64,000 nt of DNA from UBA2334 sp049653005 (GCA_049653005.1 JBASFL010000055.1:45698-109697); one strand, 5' to 3'; shown: positions 8,872 to 17,795, counted from the stretch's first letter. Notes: generated from the sequence alone by a model not told the origin. Program-made: numbers and translations.

Positions 8872-9129
8872 TCAGCTTTGTGAACAGCGCTCATTCGTCA
8901 GGGTCATGTGCGCCATCAGTGTTTCAGGCGCTATGTCTTGTCCGTTCGGCCAAGTCACAGCGCCCCACTCGATGCCCACGCGGTTGAAGTACGCAGGGTC
9001 TGTCAATTCGCGGAACACGCCGTGCACAAGGTAGGGCGTGACGTCAAACAGGCCACGCCGTCCGTCGGCCAGTTCCACGTAAATGAGGTTGCCCTTCAGT
9101 GGCTTGACGATGGTGACATCGGAGTTCAT
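8872..9129 (-). CDS. Solitary DUF2442 domain protein
   Basis: 85 residues from ATG 9129 (MNSDVTIVKPL). The segments LFDVTPYLVHGVFREL, PAYFNRVGIEWGAVTWPNG and DIAPETL are the hallmark of the short DUF2442 subfamily. Unlike the gene at 7161 it has no DUF4160 partner: the bases upstream (9130-9342) show no coding signal on either strand. It may be an orphan antitoxin-like gene or the remnant of a pair. Confidence 0.8.
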   Translation of the reverse strand: MNSDVTIVKPLKGNLIYVELADGRRGLFDVTPYLVHGVFRELTDPAYFNRVGIEWGAVTWPNGQDIAPETLMAHMTLTNERCSQS

Positions 9130-9342
9130 CGCAGGCTTTATAGCGGATTGATTTCGTACTGCACTCGCATGTGACCACCCCTTCAGCAGTAGACCGAATT
9201 TTGGGAGCAAAAAATAAAAACCCCACCTAGTAGCTGTTGCGTGGTCTGGCAAAGGCGCGGTGCACCTCCCACTTTCGCGGTGTCTCAATCGCCGCCAGAC
9301 GCAGGCTGACCTTTGGCGATTGGTGCGGAGGTGCGGCTGCAT

Positions 9343-10317
9343 TTAGCCGGACGAAGGATGCTGCGCAACACGCTCGGTCAAACGCTCTTTCCAGCTGTGA
9401 TCAAGCGGCCTGCGAAAGGGGTTCAGCGTTGCTTCTAAATACTTGGCAAAGTCTGCGTCGTCGCTAGGTAGAAGCACCTGCGGCTCAATCGGCATAAGTG
9501 TCAAACAGTCTGGTCGTATTGAACCTTCAGCCATGCATGGTGTGATGGGCGGTGGAATCGAAGGCTTTCCAGCTTCATATTCCGCGATCAATTCGGCGAC
9601 TGCAACAGTGCGGTTGTCGAGCAAATCACGAAGACAGGCACACCGATTTCTACAGATCAATGTCGCGTCCTTGCAGCCAGCGTTGCGAGCTTGGATGAGT
9701 TTTTCATACGTGCCACGCAAGGCCAGTGCTGCATCGATGACCGCCTCATCAATCACGCCAATCAGTTCGTCCCGCGCGTTACTCCTAACATGTTTGCTCG
9801 ATATCGATTCATTGCTGTGAAACGGCTTGGTCGCGAGCCACAAGGCATGGGTGTCGCCGGTGTTGAGTGTCAGTCCTTGCGCAAATGGATACCGTTGCAA
9901 CGCAGTTATCACGACCCGTTCAAATTCGAGTAATGGCATCTCGTGTGGCTGATTCAGTCGATCCGAATAATCCTGATGGATGCGGTTTCTTTTTTCGTAC
10001 GTTGGTTCTTCTGGCAGTCCAGTTTTTCCATCGTCTATGTTCGAAATCACGCGTTCTCGCATCTCTGCCATGGTCGACTCGAAACGACTTTTCAGCAGAG
10101 GCTCTGAGCGCGGGTAATACCGCTGGAAAATATACTCGATGGCTTGGCAATGATCATCAATCGACCACGATTGCGCCGGCAGATTTTCGAGAGTTTTCAG
10201 CTTTGCTGCGAGTTCCTCATCTGTCCATCGCACAACTGGGACATCAGCCGTATTGGGATCCAGCGACAGCGCCTGCCCCCGCCATCGGTTCAGCAGCCCT
10301 TTGATTTTCTTCAGCAC
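9343..10317 (-). CDS. Hypothetical protein (324 residues)
   Basis: Not recognised. It starts at a GTG (MLKKIKGLLNRWRG) that overlaps the stop of a 32-codon ORF (GTGCTGA), suggesting translational coupling. The sequence is soluble-looking and mixed alpha/beta, with a basic amphipathic N-terminus, an Arg/Glu-rich middle and a cysteine cluster ATLICRNRCACLRDLLD near residue 220. No membrane helix or signal peptide is seen. Base composition is lower in GC than the flanks, and the neighbours are also unknown genes, which suggests an accessory insertion. Confidence 0.65.
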   Translation of the reverse strand: MLKKIKGLLNRWRGQALSLDPNTADVPVVRWTDEELAAKLKTLENLPAQSWSIDDHCQAIEYIFQRYYPRSEPLLKSRFESTMAEMRERVISNIDDGKTGLPEEPTYEKRNRIHQDYSDRLNQPHEMPLLEFERVVITALQRYPFAQGLTLNTGDTHALWLATKPFHSNESISSKHVRSNARDELIGVIDEAVIDAALALRGTYEKLIQARNAGCKDATLICRNRCACLRDLLDNRTVAVAELIAEYEAGKPSIPPPITPCMAEGSIRPDCLTLMPIEPQVLLPSDDADFAKYLEATLNPFRRPLDHSWKERLTERVAQHPSSG

Positions 10318-10409
10318 AACGGATGCCTAGAAATACTGTGCCGAAGGCTTTCATATTCGAGGTCAGGGTCTGTTGCGAGCCGCATGTGGCCGCACTTTGG
10401 ACACTTCAC
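10311..10409 (-). CDS. Small zinc-ribbon-like ORF (32 residues), coupled to the next gene
   Basis: It starts at GTG 10409 after a strong ribosome-binding site (GGGAG plus six A). The product begins MKCPKCGHMRLATD, a Cys-x2-Cys zinc-ribbon knuckle, and ends RHPLC. Its TGA stop overlaps the GTG of the 324-residue gene. The position, SD and CPxCGH motif argue it is translated. It could instead be the N-terminus of the next gene separated by a frameshift. Confidence 0.5.
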   Translation of the reverse strand: MKCPKCGHMRLATDPDLEYESLRHSISRHPLC

Positions 10410-10508
10410 TTTTTTCTCCCTGGCGTGTCGCGCACTCTAGCGGGGCGCAATAATGCAAGATTATGAAGCCTCATCAAGAGGCAGCACGCAAGATTGACAG
10501 GGGGGAAA

Positions 10509-11237
10509 ATGAACGGTTTCGCACTGCCGCTAGATGGCTGCACGTATCTTGGAGGGCATGGCTTTCCATTCGATTCTGGCGAGGAAGTGACAGCTCATTT
10601 CGGAGCCAATGGAGTAAGCCTTTGCGGCGAGCAACGCTCAGCCAGATTCAGTTACTTCGAGATTGAAGAAGTGGCAATTTCCGGACCTGGGACAGTCACC
10701 ATGGGCGGCGGATTCTTCGGTGGCGGCTTCGGCGTTGTTGGCGCGATCGAAGGAATTGCGATTGCAGGCATTCTCAACAAATTGACGAGCCGGACAAGCA
10801 TCCACACGTTTATCAGTTTGATCACCAATTTCGGCGAGGTACACCTGCACTACGCCGGTATGGAGCCCGGCGCGCTTCGGATCGCACTGTCATACGTTTT
10901 CCATCACCTGAGGCAATGCACCCATGACTGGGCTCGATCAAGATCCGTGTTGATCGAGCAAGCCAGAGCGACCGGCAGGTTTTCTGCGGCAGAGGTGCAG
11001 GCCATGTCGGAGCGTTTGTCCACGCAACCGGAATGGCCTGATGCCGCAACGGAAATGGAGATTCGGAGGCAAGAGCAAGAAGTTCGTACCCGTCTCACTC
11101 GGTCGGGACTGGCACCGCAAGGGACGTGCCCAAACTGTGATCGGTTGATCAGCATTTACGAAGATGAGTGCCCCCACTGCAAGGCTTTTTTCGGTGCCGG
11201 ATCGGCGTGGAAGATAAAGCCGCTTGAAGCTGGCTGA
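10509..11237 (+). CDS. Hypothetical protein with C-terminal zinc ribbon
   Basis: 242 residues from ATG 10509; a purine-rich AGGGGGGAAA precedes it. The N-terminal ~130 residues look like a beta-rich PH-like fold broken by a glycine-rich hydrophobic segment (MGGGFFGGGFGVVGAI) that could contact membrane. The middle is a charged helical region (EMEIRRQEQEVRTRL). The C-terminus has a four-cysteine zinc ribbon, CPNC...CPHC. It is divergent from the 9343-10409 genes, which also carry a Cys knuckle. Function unknown. Confidence 0.7.
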   Translation: MNGFALPLDGCTYLGGHGFPFDSGEEVTAHFGANGVSLCGEQRSARFSYFEIEEVAISGPGTVTMGGGFFGGGFGVVGAIEGIAIAGILNKLTSRTSIHTFISLITNFGEVHLHYAGMEPGALRIALSYVFHHLRQCTHDWARSRSVLIEQARATGRFSAAEVQAMSERLSTQPEWPDAATEMEIRRQEQEVRTRLTRSGLAPQGTCPNCDRLISIYEDECPHCKAFFGAGSAWKIKPLEAG

Positions 11238-11275
11238 ACCTTCCCCCCTGATCTCGCATAGAAAGAATCTTCGCC

Positions 11276-12589
11276 ATGAATTTGTTCACCACACTTTCCG
11301 CAGCTGCTACATGCGCCATCCTCGCCATGGCAACTGGCTGCTCGGAAAAATCAGGACAAACACAGTCAACGCAGAGCACCGATGCAATGCTGGCCGAGGC
11401 AGATCGTCTCAGTCAACTTTGTATAGACGGCCCTCCCGGTGATCTGAAAACTTTCAACGCTTGCAATCAGCGAGCCGATCTCGTCGAAAAGTTGAAAACA
11501 AACGGTCGGTGCTGGGGGCCAAAAAATGCCATAGGTGTGGACAAGCATTGGATGCTGTGCAAGGACGATTTGTTAGAAAGTGCTCCCCCAGTCCCTCAGC
11601 GTTGGTTCGTCAAGGCCCATTCCGGGACTTGCGAAGAAATGTCCATCGAACAGGCGACGCAAAAGCTGCTTGCGCAGGGTCATAAAGACGTCAAAACGAG
11701 GCCGGCAGCAACAGGGGAGATACACGTCTACGCGGATATTCTTGGAGGAAGCCAGATTGTTATTGACCTCCAAGCAGAATGTAAAGTCGACACCGAAGTC
11801 ATTGCTTCTCTTGCTGTGGCCAAGAAAGCACTTGATGGAAAAGACTACGCTACGGCTTTTAATTTGTACACGCCTCTTTCTGAGCGAGGAAATGCTGAGG
11901 CGCAAGCTCACCTCGGACTGATGTACGAGCTGGGTCAAGGCACCAATAAGGACTTCGATGAAGCGTTCAAATGGTATTTTTCAGCTGCCGAGCAAGGCGT
12001 TAATTGGGCTCAAACCAATCTTGGAGCAGCATATCTCAGTGGGCGTGGCACAAAAAAAGATGAAAGAGAGGCTGTTAAATGGTTCCGTAAAGCTGCTTTA
12101 CAGGGATCAACTAGGGCACAAGAAGTGCTCGGAGCCATGTACAACCAAGGTCGCGGTATCCCGCAGGATCAGAAAGAGGCGGCTGAATGGATTAATCCAT
12201 CCAATTTAACCTATATCGCAAAACTGGAAAAAGACTATAGAAGCCGTGTTCATTTTGAAACTGCAAAATCAGAGAAAATTATTCGCGAATTTAATATAGA
12301 TTGTAATGCGCCTCAGAAAAATGGTCATTATCTTCCATTAATCAATCTCCTACATGCAAGGCTTGCTACGGTAGACAATGATAAAGCGTGGGTTGAGTCC
12401 ACTGTTCAGGAGCGAGATGGAGAGGTTCGGGTGATCGATTCTTTGTACACCCCAAAAGGGATAATTCATGCGAGTAACGTATTCGAGATAAATAAATGGG
12501 GTGAGTTGCGTCCATTGGGTAGCATCACAACAGATGCAATCCGCAATGCTTGCTTTGGTTCTCACGGGCCAATTTGGCTACTTAATTAA
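11276..12589 (+). CDS. Sel1-repeat lipoprotein
   Basis: 437 residues with a lipoprotein signal peptide (lipobox LAMATGC, Cys at about 22). Residues about 175-310 contain at least three Sel1/TPR-like repeats of about 36 residues, e.g. EAQAHLGLMYELGQGTNKD, WAQTNLGAAYLSGRG and RAQEVLGAMYNQGRG. The last ~125 residues are a separate, unrecognised domain. Sel1 proteins mediate protein-protein contacts, often in the envelope. Codon use and GC are clearly lower than in the flanking genes, especially in the last third, a sign of recent acquisition. It follows the zinc-ribbon gene by 38 bp on the same strand. Confidence 0.85.
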   Translation: MNLFTTLSAAATCAILAMATGCSEKSGQTQSTQSTDAMLAEADRLSQLCIDGPPGDLKTFNACNQRADLVEKLKTNGRCWGPKNAIGVDKHWMLCKDDLLESAPPVPQRWFVKAHSGTCEEMSIEQATQKLLAQGHKDVKTRPAATGEIHVYADILGGSQIVIDLQAECKVDTEVIASLAVAKKALDGKDYATAFNLYTPLSERGNAEAQAHLGLMYELGQGTNKDFDEAFKWYFSAAEQGVNWAQTNLGAAYLSGRGTKKDEREAVKWFRKAALQGSTRAQEVLGAMYNQGRGIPQDQKEAAEWINPSNLTYIAKLEKDYRSRVHFETAKSEKIIREFNIDCNAPQKNGHYLPLINLLHARLATVDNDKAWVESTVQERDGEVRVIDSLYTPKGIIHASNVFEINKWGELRPLGSITTDAIRNACFGSHGPIWLLN

Positions 12590-12623
12590 AAACCGCATCC
12601 CGGCTGATCCAGCGGCCGCTGTA

Positions 12624-14435
12624 TCAGCCTCTTTCACCCCGTTCCGCCCGCTCCCGCGCCATCTGTTCCTCCAGCTGCTGCCGCCCTTGTTTGGCCACGG
12701 CAATCAGTTTAGAGCGGTCTTTGTGGTGGGGGTACATGTCTTCCAGCAGCTGGAAGTTGTGCTGCTTGAAGCGGGCGGCCACGGCTTGGGCTTCGTCTGC
12801 GCTCAGCCCCAGGGCGCGCAGCACGCGCTGGCCGGTGTTCAGGCTGCTTTCGAACATTTCGCGGTCCAGCTCGGTCACGCCCCGGTCGCGCAGGGCGTTC
12901 CAGTGGGTCACGTCGCGGGCGCGGGCCACCAGCTTCAGGTGGGGGAAGTGCTCGCGCGCCAGGTCCACCACGGCCAGGGAATGGGCCACGTCGTCCACCG
13001 CCACCACCAGCACCTGGGCGGTGTCGGCCCCGGCGGTGCGCAGCAAATCGAGCCGCGACGCGTCGCCGTAAAACACCTGAAACCCAAACGCCCGGGCCGA
13101 TTCGACCATGCCCGCGTCGTGCTCCAGCACGGTGGCGGGCAGGCCCTGGGCGCTCAGCAGGCGCGCCACCATCTGCCCATAGCGCCCGAAGCCCGCGATG
13201 ATGGTGGGGGCCGACTGGGGCTCTGCCAGCTCTGCCAGGGTGGGCGTGCCACGGGCGGCAAAGCGCGGCAGCAGCCAGCGGCCCATGGCGGCCAGCAGCA
13301 GCGGGCTGAGCAACATCGACAAAGCCACAGCCCCCACCAGCAGCGAGGCGGTTTCGGCCTCAATGGCCTTGGCCCCGGCAGCGGCCTGGAACACCACAAA
13401 CGCAAATTCCCCGCCCTGTGCCAGCAGCAGCACCAGCACGGGCCGCTCGGCCACCGGAATGCCCATGGCCCGCGCCAGCAGCCAGATGACCAGGCCTTTT
13501 GCGGCCAGAAACCCAAGCACCACGCCCAGCATCAGCAGCGGCGAGGCCATCAGCACGCCGAAGTCGATGCTCATGCCCACGGCCATGAAAAACAGGCCCA
13601 GCAGCAGGCCTTTGAAGGGTTCGATGTCGGTTTCCAGCTCGTGGCGGTATTCGCTGTCGGCCAGCAGCACACCGGCCAAAAACGCGCCCAGCGCCATCGA
13701 CAGGCCCACCGCCTGCATCAGCGCGGCCACGGCCACCACCAGCAACAGCGCACCAGCGGTGAAGATTTCGGGCGTGCCGCTTTTGGCCACGGCGCGCATC
13801 AGCGGCCGCAGCACGGTGCGCCCGCCCAGCACCACGCCGCCAATCACACCGATGATTTTGATAGCTTCAAGTGCTTTATCCGCCAGCGGTAGAGGCACAT
13901 TTTGTGCTGAATCGGCGGCCAGCAAAGGCAGCAGCGCCAGGATGGGGATGGCCGCCACGTCCTGGAACAGCAGGATGGAAAAGCCCGCTTGCCCACCTGC
14001 GGTGCCCAGCAGGTTGCGCTCTTGCATCACCTGCAAGGCAATGGCGGTGGACGACAGGGCCAGCCCCAGCGCGGCCACCACCGCCAGCGTCAGCGGCACA
14101 CCGGCCAGGGTGGCGGCACCGGTCAACACGGCAGCACAGCCCAACACCTGGGCGCTGCCCCAGCCAAAAATGGGGCGGCGCAGCGTCCACAGGCGGCGGG
14201 GCTCCAGCTCCAGCCCCACCAGAAACAGCATCAGCACCACGCCAAACTCGGCAAAGTGCAGGATGTGCTCCACCTCGGTCACCAGCTTCAGGCCCCAGGG
14301 GCCAATGGCCATGCCCGCCGCCAGGTAGCCCAAGATGGCCCCCAGCCCAGCCGCACGCGCCAGGGGCACGGCCACCACGGCGGCGCTCAGGTACACCAGG
14401 CTGCTGACCAGCCAGTCGGGCAGGGGGGTGCTCAT
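12624..14435 (-). CDS. CPA2-family monovalent cation:proton antiporter with TrkA-N domain (KefB/KefC-like)
   Basis: 603 residues. The N-terminal ~390 residues are a 12-13 helix Na/H-exchanger fold; they include ALGLALSSTAIALQ and FQDVAAIPILALLP, the CPA2 core helices. A Rossmann TrkA-N/RCK domain follows from about 410 (IIAGFGRYGQMVARLL). This is the architecture of glutathione-gated K+ efflux systems. A stretch of residues about 177-192 (plus strand 13861-13905) coincides with a copy of the dispersed repeat, in a loop between helices. The BLUF gene starts 13 bp upstream on the same strand, so the two may be co-transcribed. Confidence 0.9.
   Translation of the reverse strand: MSTPLPDWLVSSLVYLSAAVVAVPLARAAGLGAILGYLAAGMAIGPWGLKLVTEVEHILHFAEFGVVLMLFLVGLELEPRRLWTLRRPIFGWGSAQVLGCAAVLTGAATLAGVPLTLAVVAALGLALSSTAIALQVMQERNLLGTAGGQAGFSILLFQDVAAIPILALLPLLAADSAQNVPLPLADKALEAIKIIGVIGGVVLGGRTVLRPLMRAVAKSGTPEIFTAGALLLVVAVAALMQAVGLSMALGAFLAGVLLADSEYRHELETDIEPFKGLLLGLFFMAVGMSIDFGVLMASPLLMLGVVLGFLAAKGLVIWLLARAMGIPVAERPVLVLLLAQGGEFAFVVFQAAAGAKAIEAETASLLVGAVALSMLLSPLLLAAMGRWLLPRFAARGTPTLAELAEPQSAPTIIAGFGRYGQMVARLLSAQGLPATVLEHDAGMVESARAFGFQVFYGDASRLDLLRTAGADTAQVLVVAVDDVAHSLAVVDLAREHFPHLKLVARARDVTHWNALRDRGVTELDREMFESSLNTGQRVLRALGLSADEAQAVAARFKQHNFQLLEDMYPHHKDRSKLIAVAKQGRQQLEEQMARERAERGERG
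13861..13905 (+). repeat. Dispersed ~45-bp repeat, decayed copy inside the antiporter gene
   Basis: It begins ATAGCTTCAAG and runs through GTAGAGGCACATTTTG, aligning with the start and end of the intergenic copies. It lies in frame and encodes roughly residues 177-192 of the antiporter. Confidence 0.45.
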
Positions 14436-14447
14436 GGCGTGGGCGGG

Positions 14448-14870
14448 TCAGTTGGCTTGTGGGTTGAAAAAAGCCAGCATGTCGCGCGCAATGCGGGGGG
14501 CGGTGTTCAGGGCGTCGGCCGAAAAGCCAAACCGGAACCACGGCGCCATGCGGGGCAGGTGCTGGGCGTCGGCGTGGCTCAGGTGCCGAAAACCCATGCT
14601 CCAGCGGTCAAACTCGCGCTGCGCGATGGGCTCCACCGACAACAGCACCAGGCGGTGGTGCCTGGGGTCTTGCTCGATGCGCTGGTAGGTGGCGTTCACC
14701 GCGCCTTCTTCGCCTTCCAGCACCTGCAAAAACGTGCCTTGTGAATACAACAGCATGCCGGTGACGCTGGCTTCAAGGTTGCGGCGCACTGAGGCGCTCA
14801 GGATGGGCCCCAGCGAGGTTTCGTCGCGCCCGATGAGTTCGCTCAGGTAAATCAGTTGGACAAGTTTCAT
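14448..14870 (-). CDS. BLUF-domain blue-light (FAD) photoreceptor
   Basis: 140 residues, a single BLUF domain. The flavin-proximal Tyr is in LIYLSE (Tyr8), the conserved Asn in SVRRNLEASVTGMLLY, the key Gln in FLQVLEGEE, and the Trp/Met pair in FDRWSMGF. No output domain is fused, so it must act through protein contacts. Its nearest co-directional neighbour is the cation antiporter 13 bp downstream; the LysR gene ends 29 bp upstream. Confidence 0.92.
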   Translation of the reverse strand: MKLVQLIYLSELIGRDETSLGPILSASVRRNLEASVTGMLLYSQGTFLQVLEGEEGAVNATYQRIEQDPRHHRLVLLSVEPIAQREFDRWSMGFRHLSHADAQHLPRMAPWFRFGFSADALNTAPRIARDMLAFFNPQAN

Positions 14871-14898
14871 GGCGGATGCGGGTGAGGGGTGAACCGTG

Positions 14899-15807
14899 TC
14901 AGGGCAGAAGGTAACTGGTTTCTTGCCGCAAAAGCCGGATGAGTTCTTCGCACGCGGGCGACAGCGAACGCCCCCGGCGCGTCACCAGCCCAATGGGGCG
15001 CTGGATGTCGGGGTCGGTCAGGCGGCGGGTGACCACACCGTCTTGCTGCACAAACGCGGCGGCCAACTCGGGCAGCGCGGCCACGCCCAGGCCCGCGCGC
15101 ACCATGGCGTGGATGGTGGCAATGTGCTCCACCGCGTAGCGCGGCTCAAACGCTTGGCGGTGGTGCATGAAGGCCTGGTTGGCGTACTGGCGCACGCTGG
15201 CCGGCAGGGGCATGGAAATGTGGGTCAGCCCGGCGGTGGCCAGCCACCCCAGCGGCTGCGCGCTGCGCGCCAGCGGGTGGTCGCGTGGCATCAGCAGCAC
15301 AAAGCCATCGGCCGTGAGGGGGGTGTGGTCCAGGTCGGCGTAGGCGGGGTTGGCGGCGGTCAGGGCAAAGTCCACCTGGCCCGAGCGCACCAGGTCAAAC
15401 GCCGGGCCCGACAGCGTGTCGTGCAAATCCAGCGCCACGCCGGGGTACAGCTTGGCAAACCGCGCCATCACCCGGGGCACCACCGTGGCCGCCAGCGACG
15501 GCAGGGCCGCCACGCGCACCTTGCCCACCGCCAGTTCGCTGATGCTGCGCACCTGGCGCACCGCCTCTTCGGTTTGGGCCTGCAACAGCCGCACTTGGTC
15601 CAGAAACACTTTGCCCGCCTGTGTCAGGTGCACGCTGCGGGTGGTGCGGTCAAACAGGCGAGTGGCCAGGGTCTCTTCCAGCCGCGCAATCACGCCCGAC
15701 ACCGCCGATTGCGACAAACACACCTGCGCGGCGGTGCGCCGAAAGCTGCCGGTGTCGGCCAGGGTTTCGAACACGTTGAGGTCGCGCGGGGTCCAGTGGA
15801 TGTGCAT
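14899..15807 (-). CDS. LysR-family transcriptional regulator of the divergent BKACE cluster
   Basis: 302 residues from ATG 15807 (a TTG 18 nt upstream is possible). The N-terminal HTH reads FRRTAAQVCLSQSAVSGVIARLEE, followed by LFDRTTRSVHLTQAG; the rest is a LysR co-inducer domain. It is divergent from the dehydrogenase/BKACE/Bug genes across about 100 bp, the usual arrangement for a local activator. Confidence 0.92.
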   Translation of the reverse strand: MHIHWTPRDLNVFETLADTGSFRRTAAQVCLSQSAVSGVIARLEETLATRLFDRTTRSVHLTQAGKVFLDQVRLLQAQTEEAVRQVRSISELAVGKVRVAALPSLAATVVPRVMARFAKLYPGVALDLHDTLSGPAFDLVRSGQVDFALTAANPAYADLDHTPLTADGFVLLMPRDHPLARSAQPLGWLATAGLTHISMPLPASVRQYANQAFMHHRQAFEPRYAVEHIATIHAMVRAGLGVAALPELAAAFVQQDGVVTRRLTDPDIQRPIGLVTRRGRSLSPACEELIRLLRQETSYLLP

Positions 15808-15850
15808 GATTGATCGGTAAGACAAATCAGTCTATCCAAAAATACGGTTG

Positions 15851-15862
15851 GACTGAGCAGTC
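15851..15862. promoter_or_regulatory. Inverted repeat in the LysR/dehydrogenase intergenic region
   Basis: GACTG-AG-CAGTC, perfect 5-bp arms, between the divergent genes. It is a candidate LysR operator; no binding data. Confidence 0.3.
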
Positions 15863-15909
15863 ACGCCTTCCTAGACTCGCTCTCCACCCCCCCCAGGAGA
15901 CCCCACCCT

Positions 15910-16860
15910 ATGCCCAGCACCTCACCCAAACATTCGCGCACCGTGGTGGTGGGCGCTGGCACCATGGGCGTGGACGTGGCCATTGTGTTGGCCCGGGGCG
16001 GCAGCCAGGTCACGCTGGTGGAGCCCTCAGAGGCCCGCCGCACCGCCGTGGCCCCCCATGTGCAAACCAACCTCGACGCCATGGGCCTGGGCCACCGCAG
16101 CGCGCTGGTGACCTGTGTGGCCAGCCTTGACGACGTGGCCTGGCCCGGTGTGGCCCTGGTGGTGGAGTGTGTGCCCGAGAACCTGGGCGTAAAACAGGCC
16201 CTGTTTGCCCAGCTGGTGCAACACGCCGACCCCGCCACCGTGCTGGCCAGCAACAGCAGCAGCTTTCCCATCAGCGCCATCGGCCAAAGGCTGGCCAGCG
16301 CCCAGCGCATGGTGGGGCTGCACTTTTTCATGCCCGCGCACCTGGTGCCGCTGGTGGAGGTGGTGCTGGGCCCCCACACCGATGCCGCCCTGGCCGACGG
16401 CGTGTGCGCCTTCATGCGCGGTTGCGGCAGCGTGCCGGTGCTGGTGCGCAAAGACAAACCTGGCTTTTTGGCCAACCGCCTGCAACACGCCCTGGCACGC
16501 GAGGCGTTTGCACTGATCGACGAAGGCGTGGCCACGCCCGAAGACGTGGACGCCGCCGTGCGTTTCGGCTTTGGTTTCCGCTTCCTGGCCGCTGGCCCGG
16601 TGATGCAGCGCGACCACGCCGGGCTGGACGTGCACTGCGCCGCCGCCGCCACCATGTACCCCAGCCTGGCCGCCCACCACAGCCCCGCGCTGGCGCTGAG
16701 CGAGCGTGTGGCCCAAGGCAAGCTGGGCATGAAAACCGGCGAAGGCTTCTACCGCTGGACACCCGAAACCCGCCAGGCCGAGCGCGACCGCTACGACCAC
16801 CTGCTGCGCCAGGGCCTGGCGCTGATAGCGAGCGAGCTGCCCCCCATCGACCGCAGCTGA
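15910..16860 (+). CDS. 3-hydroxyacyl-CoA dehydrogenase-family NAD-dependent dehydrogenase (carnitine dehydrogenase-like)
   Basis: 316 residues. N-terminal Rossmann domain with VVVGAGTMGVDVAIVLARGG; substrate-side motifs are SNSSSFPIS and GLHFFMPAHLVPLVEVV (catalytic His), then GFLANRLQHALAREAF. It has one NAD domain plus one C-terminal helical domain, as in L-carnitine or L-gulonate 3-dehydrogenases rather than the larger FadB type. A BKACE gene follows, and carnitine dehydrogenase plus BKACE converts carnitine through dehydrocarnitine to betaine and acetyl-CoA. That substrate is an inference here. AGGAG precedes the ATG. Confidence 0.85.
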   Translation: MPSTSPKHSRTVVVGAGTMGVDVAIVLARGGSQVTLVEPSEARRTAVAPHVQTNLDAMGLGHRSALVTCVASLDDVAWPGVALVVECVPENLGVKQALFAQLVQHADPATVLASNSSSFPISAIGQRLASAQRMVGLHFFMPAHLVPLVEVVLGPHTDAALADGVCAFMRGCGSVPVLVRKDKPGFLANRLQHALAREAFALIDEGVATPEDVDAAVRFGFGFRFLAAGPVMQRDHAGLDVHCAAAATMYPSLAAHHSPALALSERVAQGKLGMKTGEGFYRWTPETRQAERDRYDHLLRQGLALIASELPPIDRS

Positions 16861-16909
16861 CCCGGCCCCCACCCTGTCACCCTCACACACCGCCTCAAGC
16901 CCCCCCGCC

Positions 16910-17737
16910 ATGCGCTTTTTCACCACCCCCCTGCTCATCACCGTGGCCCCCAACGGTGCCTACAAACAGGCGGCAGACCACCCGGCGCTGCCGCTGACGG
17001 CCGAGCACCTGGCGGCCACCGCCAAACAGTGCCTGGACGCGGGTGCGGCCATGCTGCACATGCACATCCGCGACGCCCTGGGCCGCCACAGCCTGGACGT
17101 GGACGGCTACCGCGAGGCCCAGCGCGTGGTGCGCGCCGCCGTGGGGCAAGAGATGGTCATTCAAATCACCAGCGAGGCCGCCCGCGTGTACCAAGCCCCC
17201 GCGCAAATGGCCATGGTGCAGGCGCTGGTGCCCGAGGCCGTGTCGGTGGGCCTGCGCGAGCTGGACCAGCCCGATGTGGGCGAGGCCGGGCTGTCGCGCT
17301 TCTTTGGCTGGCTGGCGCAGCACCGCGTCATGACCCAGGTGATTGTTTACGACGTGGCCGATTTGCGCCGCTGGCAAGACCTGCGCCAGCGCGGCGTGGT
17401 GCCCGACGCACCGTGGAGCCTGTTGTTTGTGCTGGGCCGCTACAGCGTGGGCCAAACCTCCAGCCCGGCCGATTTGTTGCCCTTTGTGCAGGCCCACACC
17501 GGGCCGGAAACCTGGTCAATGTGCGCGTTTGGCGCGGGCGAACACGCCTGCGCCGCCACCGCCGCCGCGCTGGGTGGCCACGCCCGCGTGGGTTTTGAAA
17601 ACAACCTGTTGCTCAACTCGGGCGAACGCGCGCCCGGCAACGCCGATCTGGTGGCCCAACTGGCCCACACCGCCGCCAGCCTGAACCGCCCCCTGGCCTC
17701 CGCGCAGCAGGCGCGCGAGTGGTTCGGCGCCGCCTGA
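16910..17737 (+). CDS. BKACE (beta-keto acid cleavage enzyme, DUF849)
   Basis: 275 residues. The zinc/metal motif HMHIRDALGRHS and the N-terminal ITVAPNGA are typical of the 3-keto-5-aminohexanoate cleavage enzyme family. RVGFENN near the end is also conserved. These enzymes transfer the acetyl unit of a beta-keto acid between the acid and acetyl-CoA. Substrates differ widely in the family. The upstream dehydrogenase (50 bp away) would supply the beta-keto acid. Confidence 0.88.
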   Translation: MRFFTTPLLITVAPNGAYKQAADHPALPLTAEHLAATAKQCLDAGAAMLHMHIRDALGRHSLDVDGYREAQRVVRAAVGQEMVIQITSEAARVYQAPAQMAMVQALVPEAVSVGLRELDQPDVGEAGLSRFFGWLAQHRVMTQVIVYDVADLRRWQDLRQRGVVPDAPWSLLFVLGRYSVGQTSSPADLLPFVQAHTGPETWSMCAFGAGEHACAATAAALGGHARVGFENNLLLNSGERAPGNADLVAQLAHTAASLNRPLASAQQAREWFGAA

Positions 17738-17795
17738 AACGGCTGGGTTGCCCCCTGTTTTTCTCAGTTCATCACCACAACACCCGGAGACACAC

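Noticed and set aside
9130..9342. N-terminal extension of the lone DUF2442 frame
   Set aside because: The added residues show no family resemblance; ATG 9129 gives the full domain.
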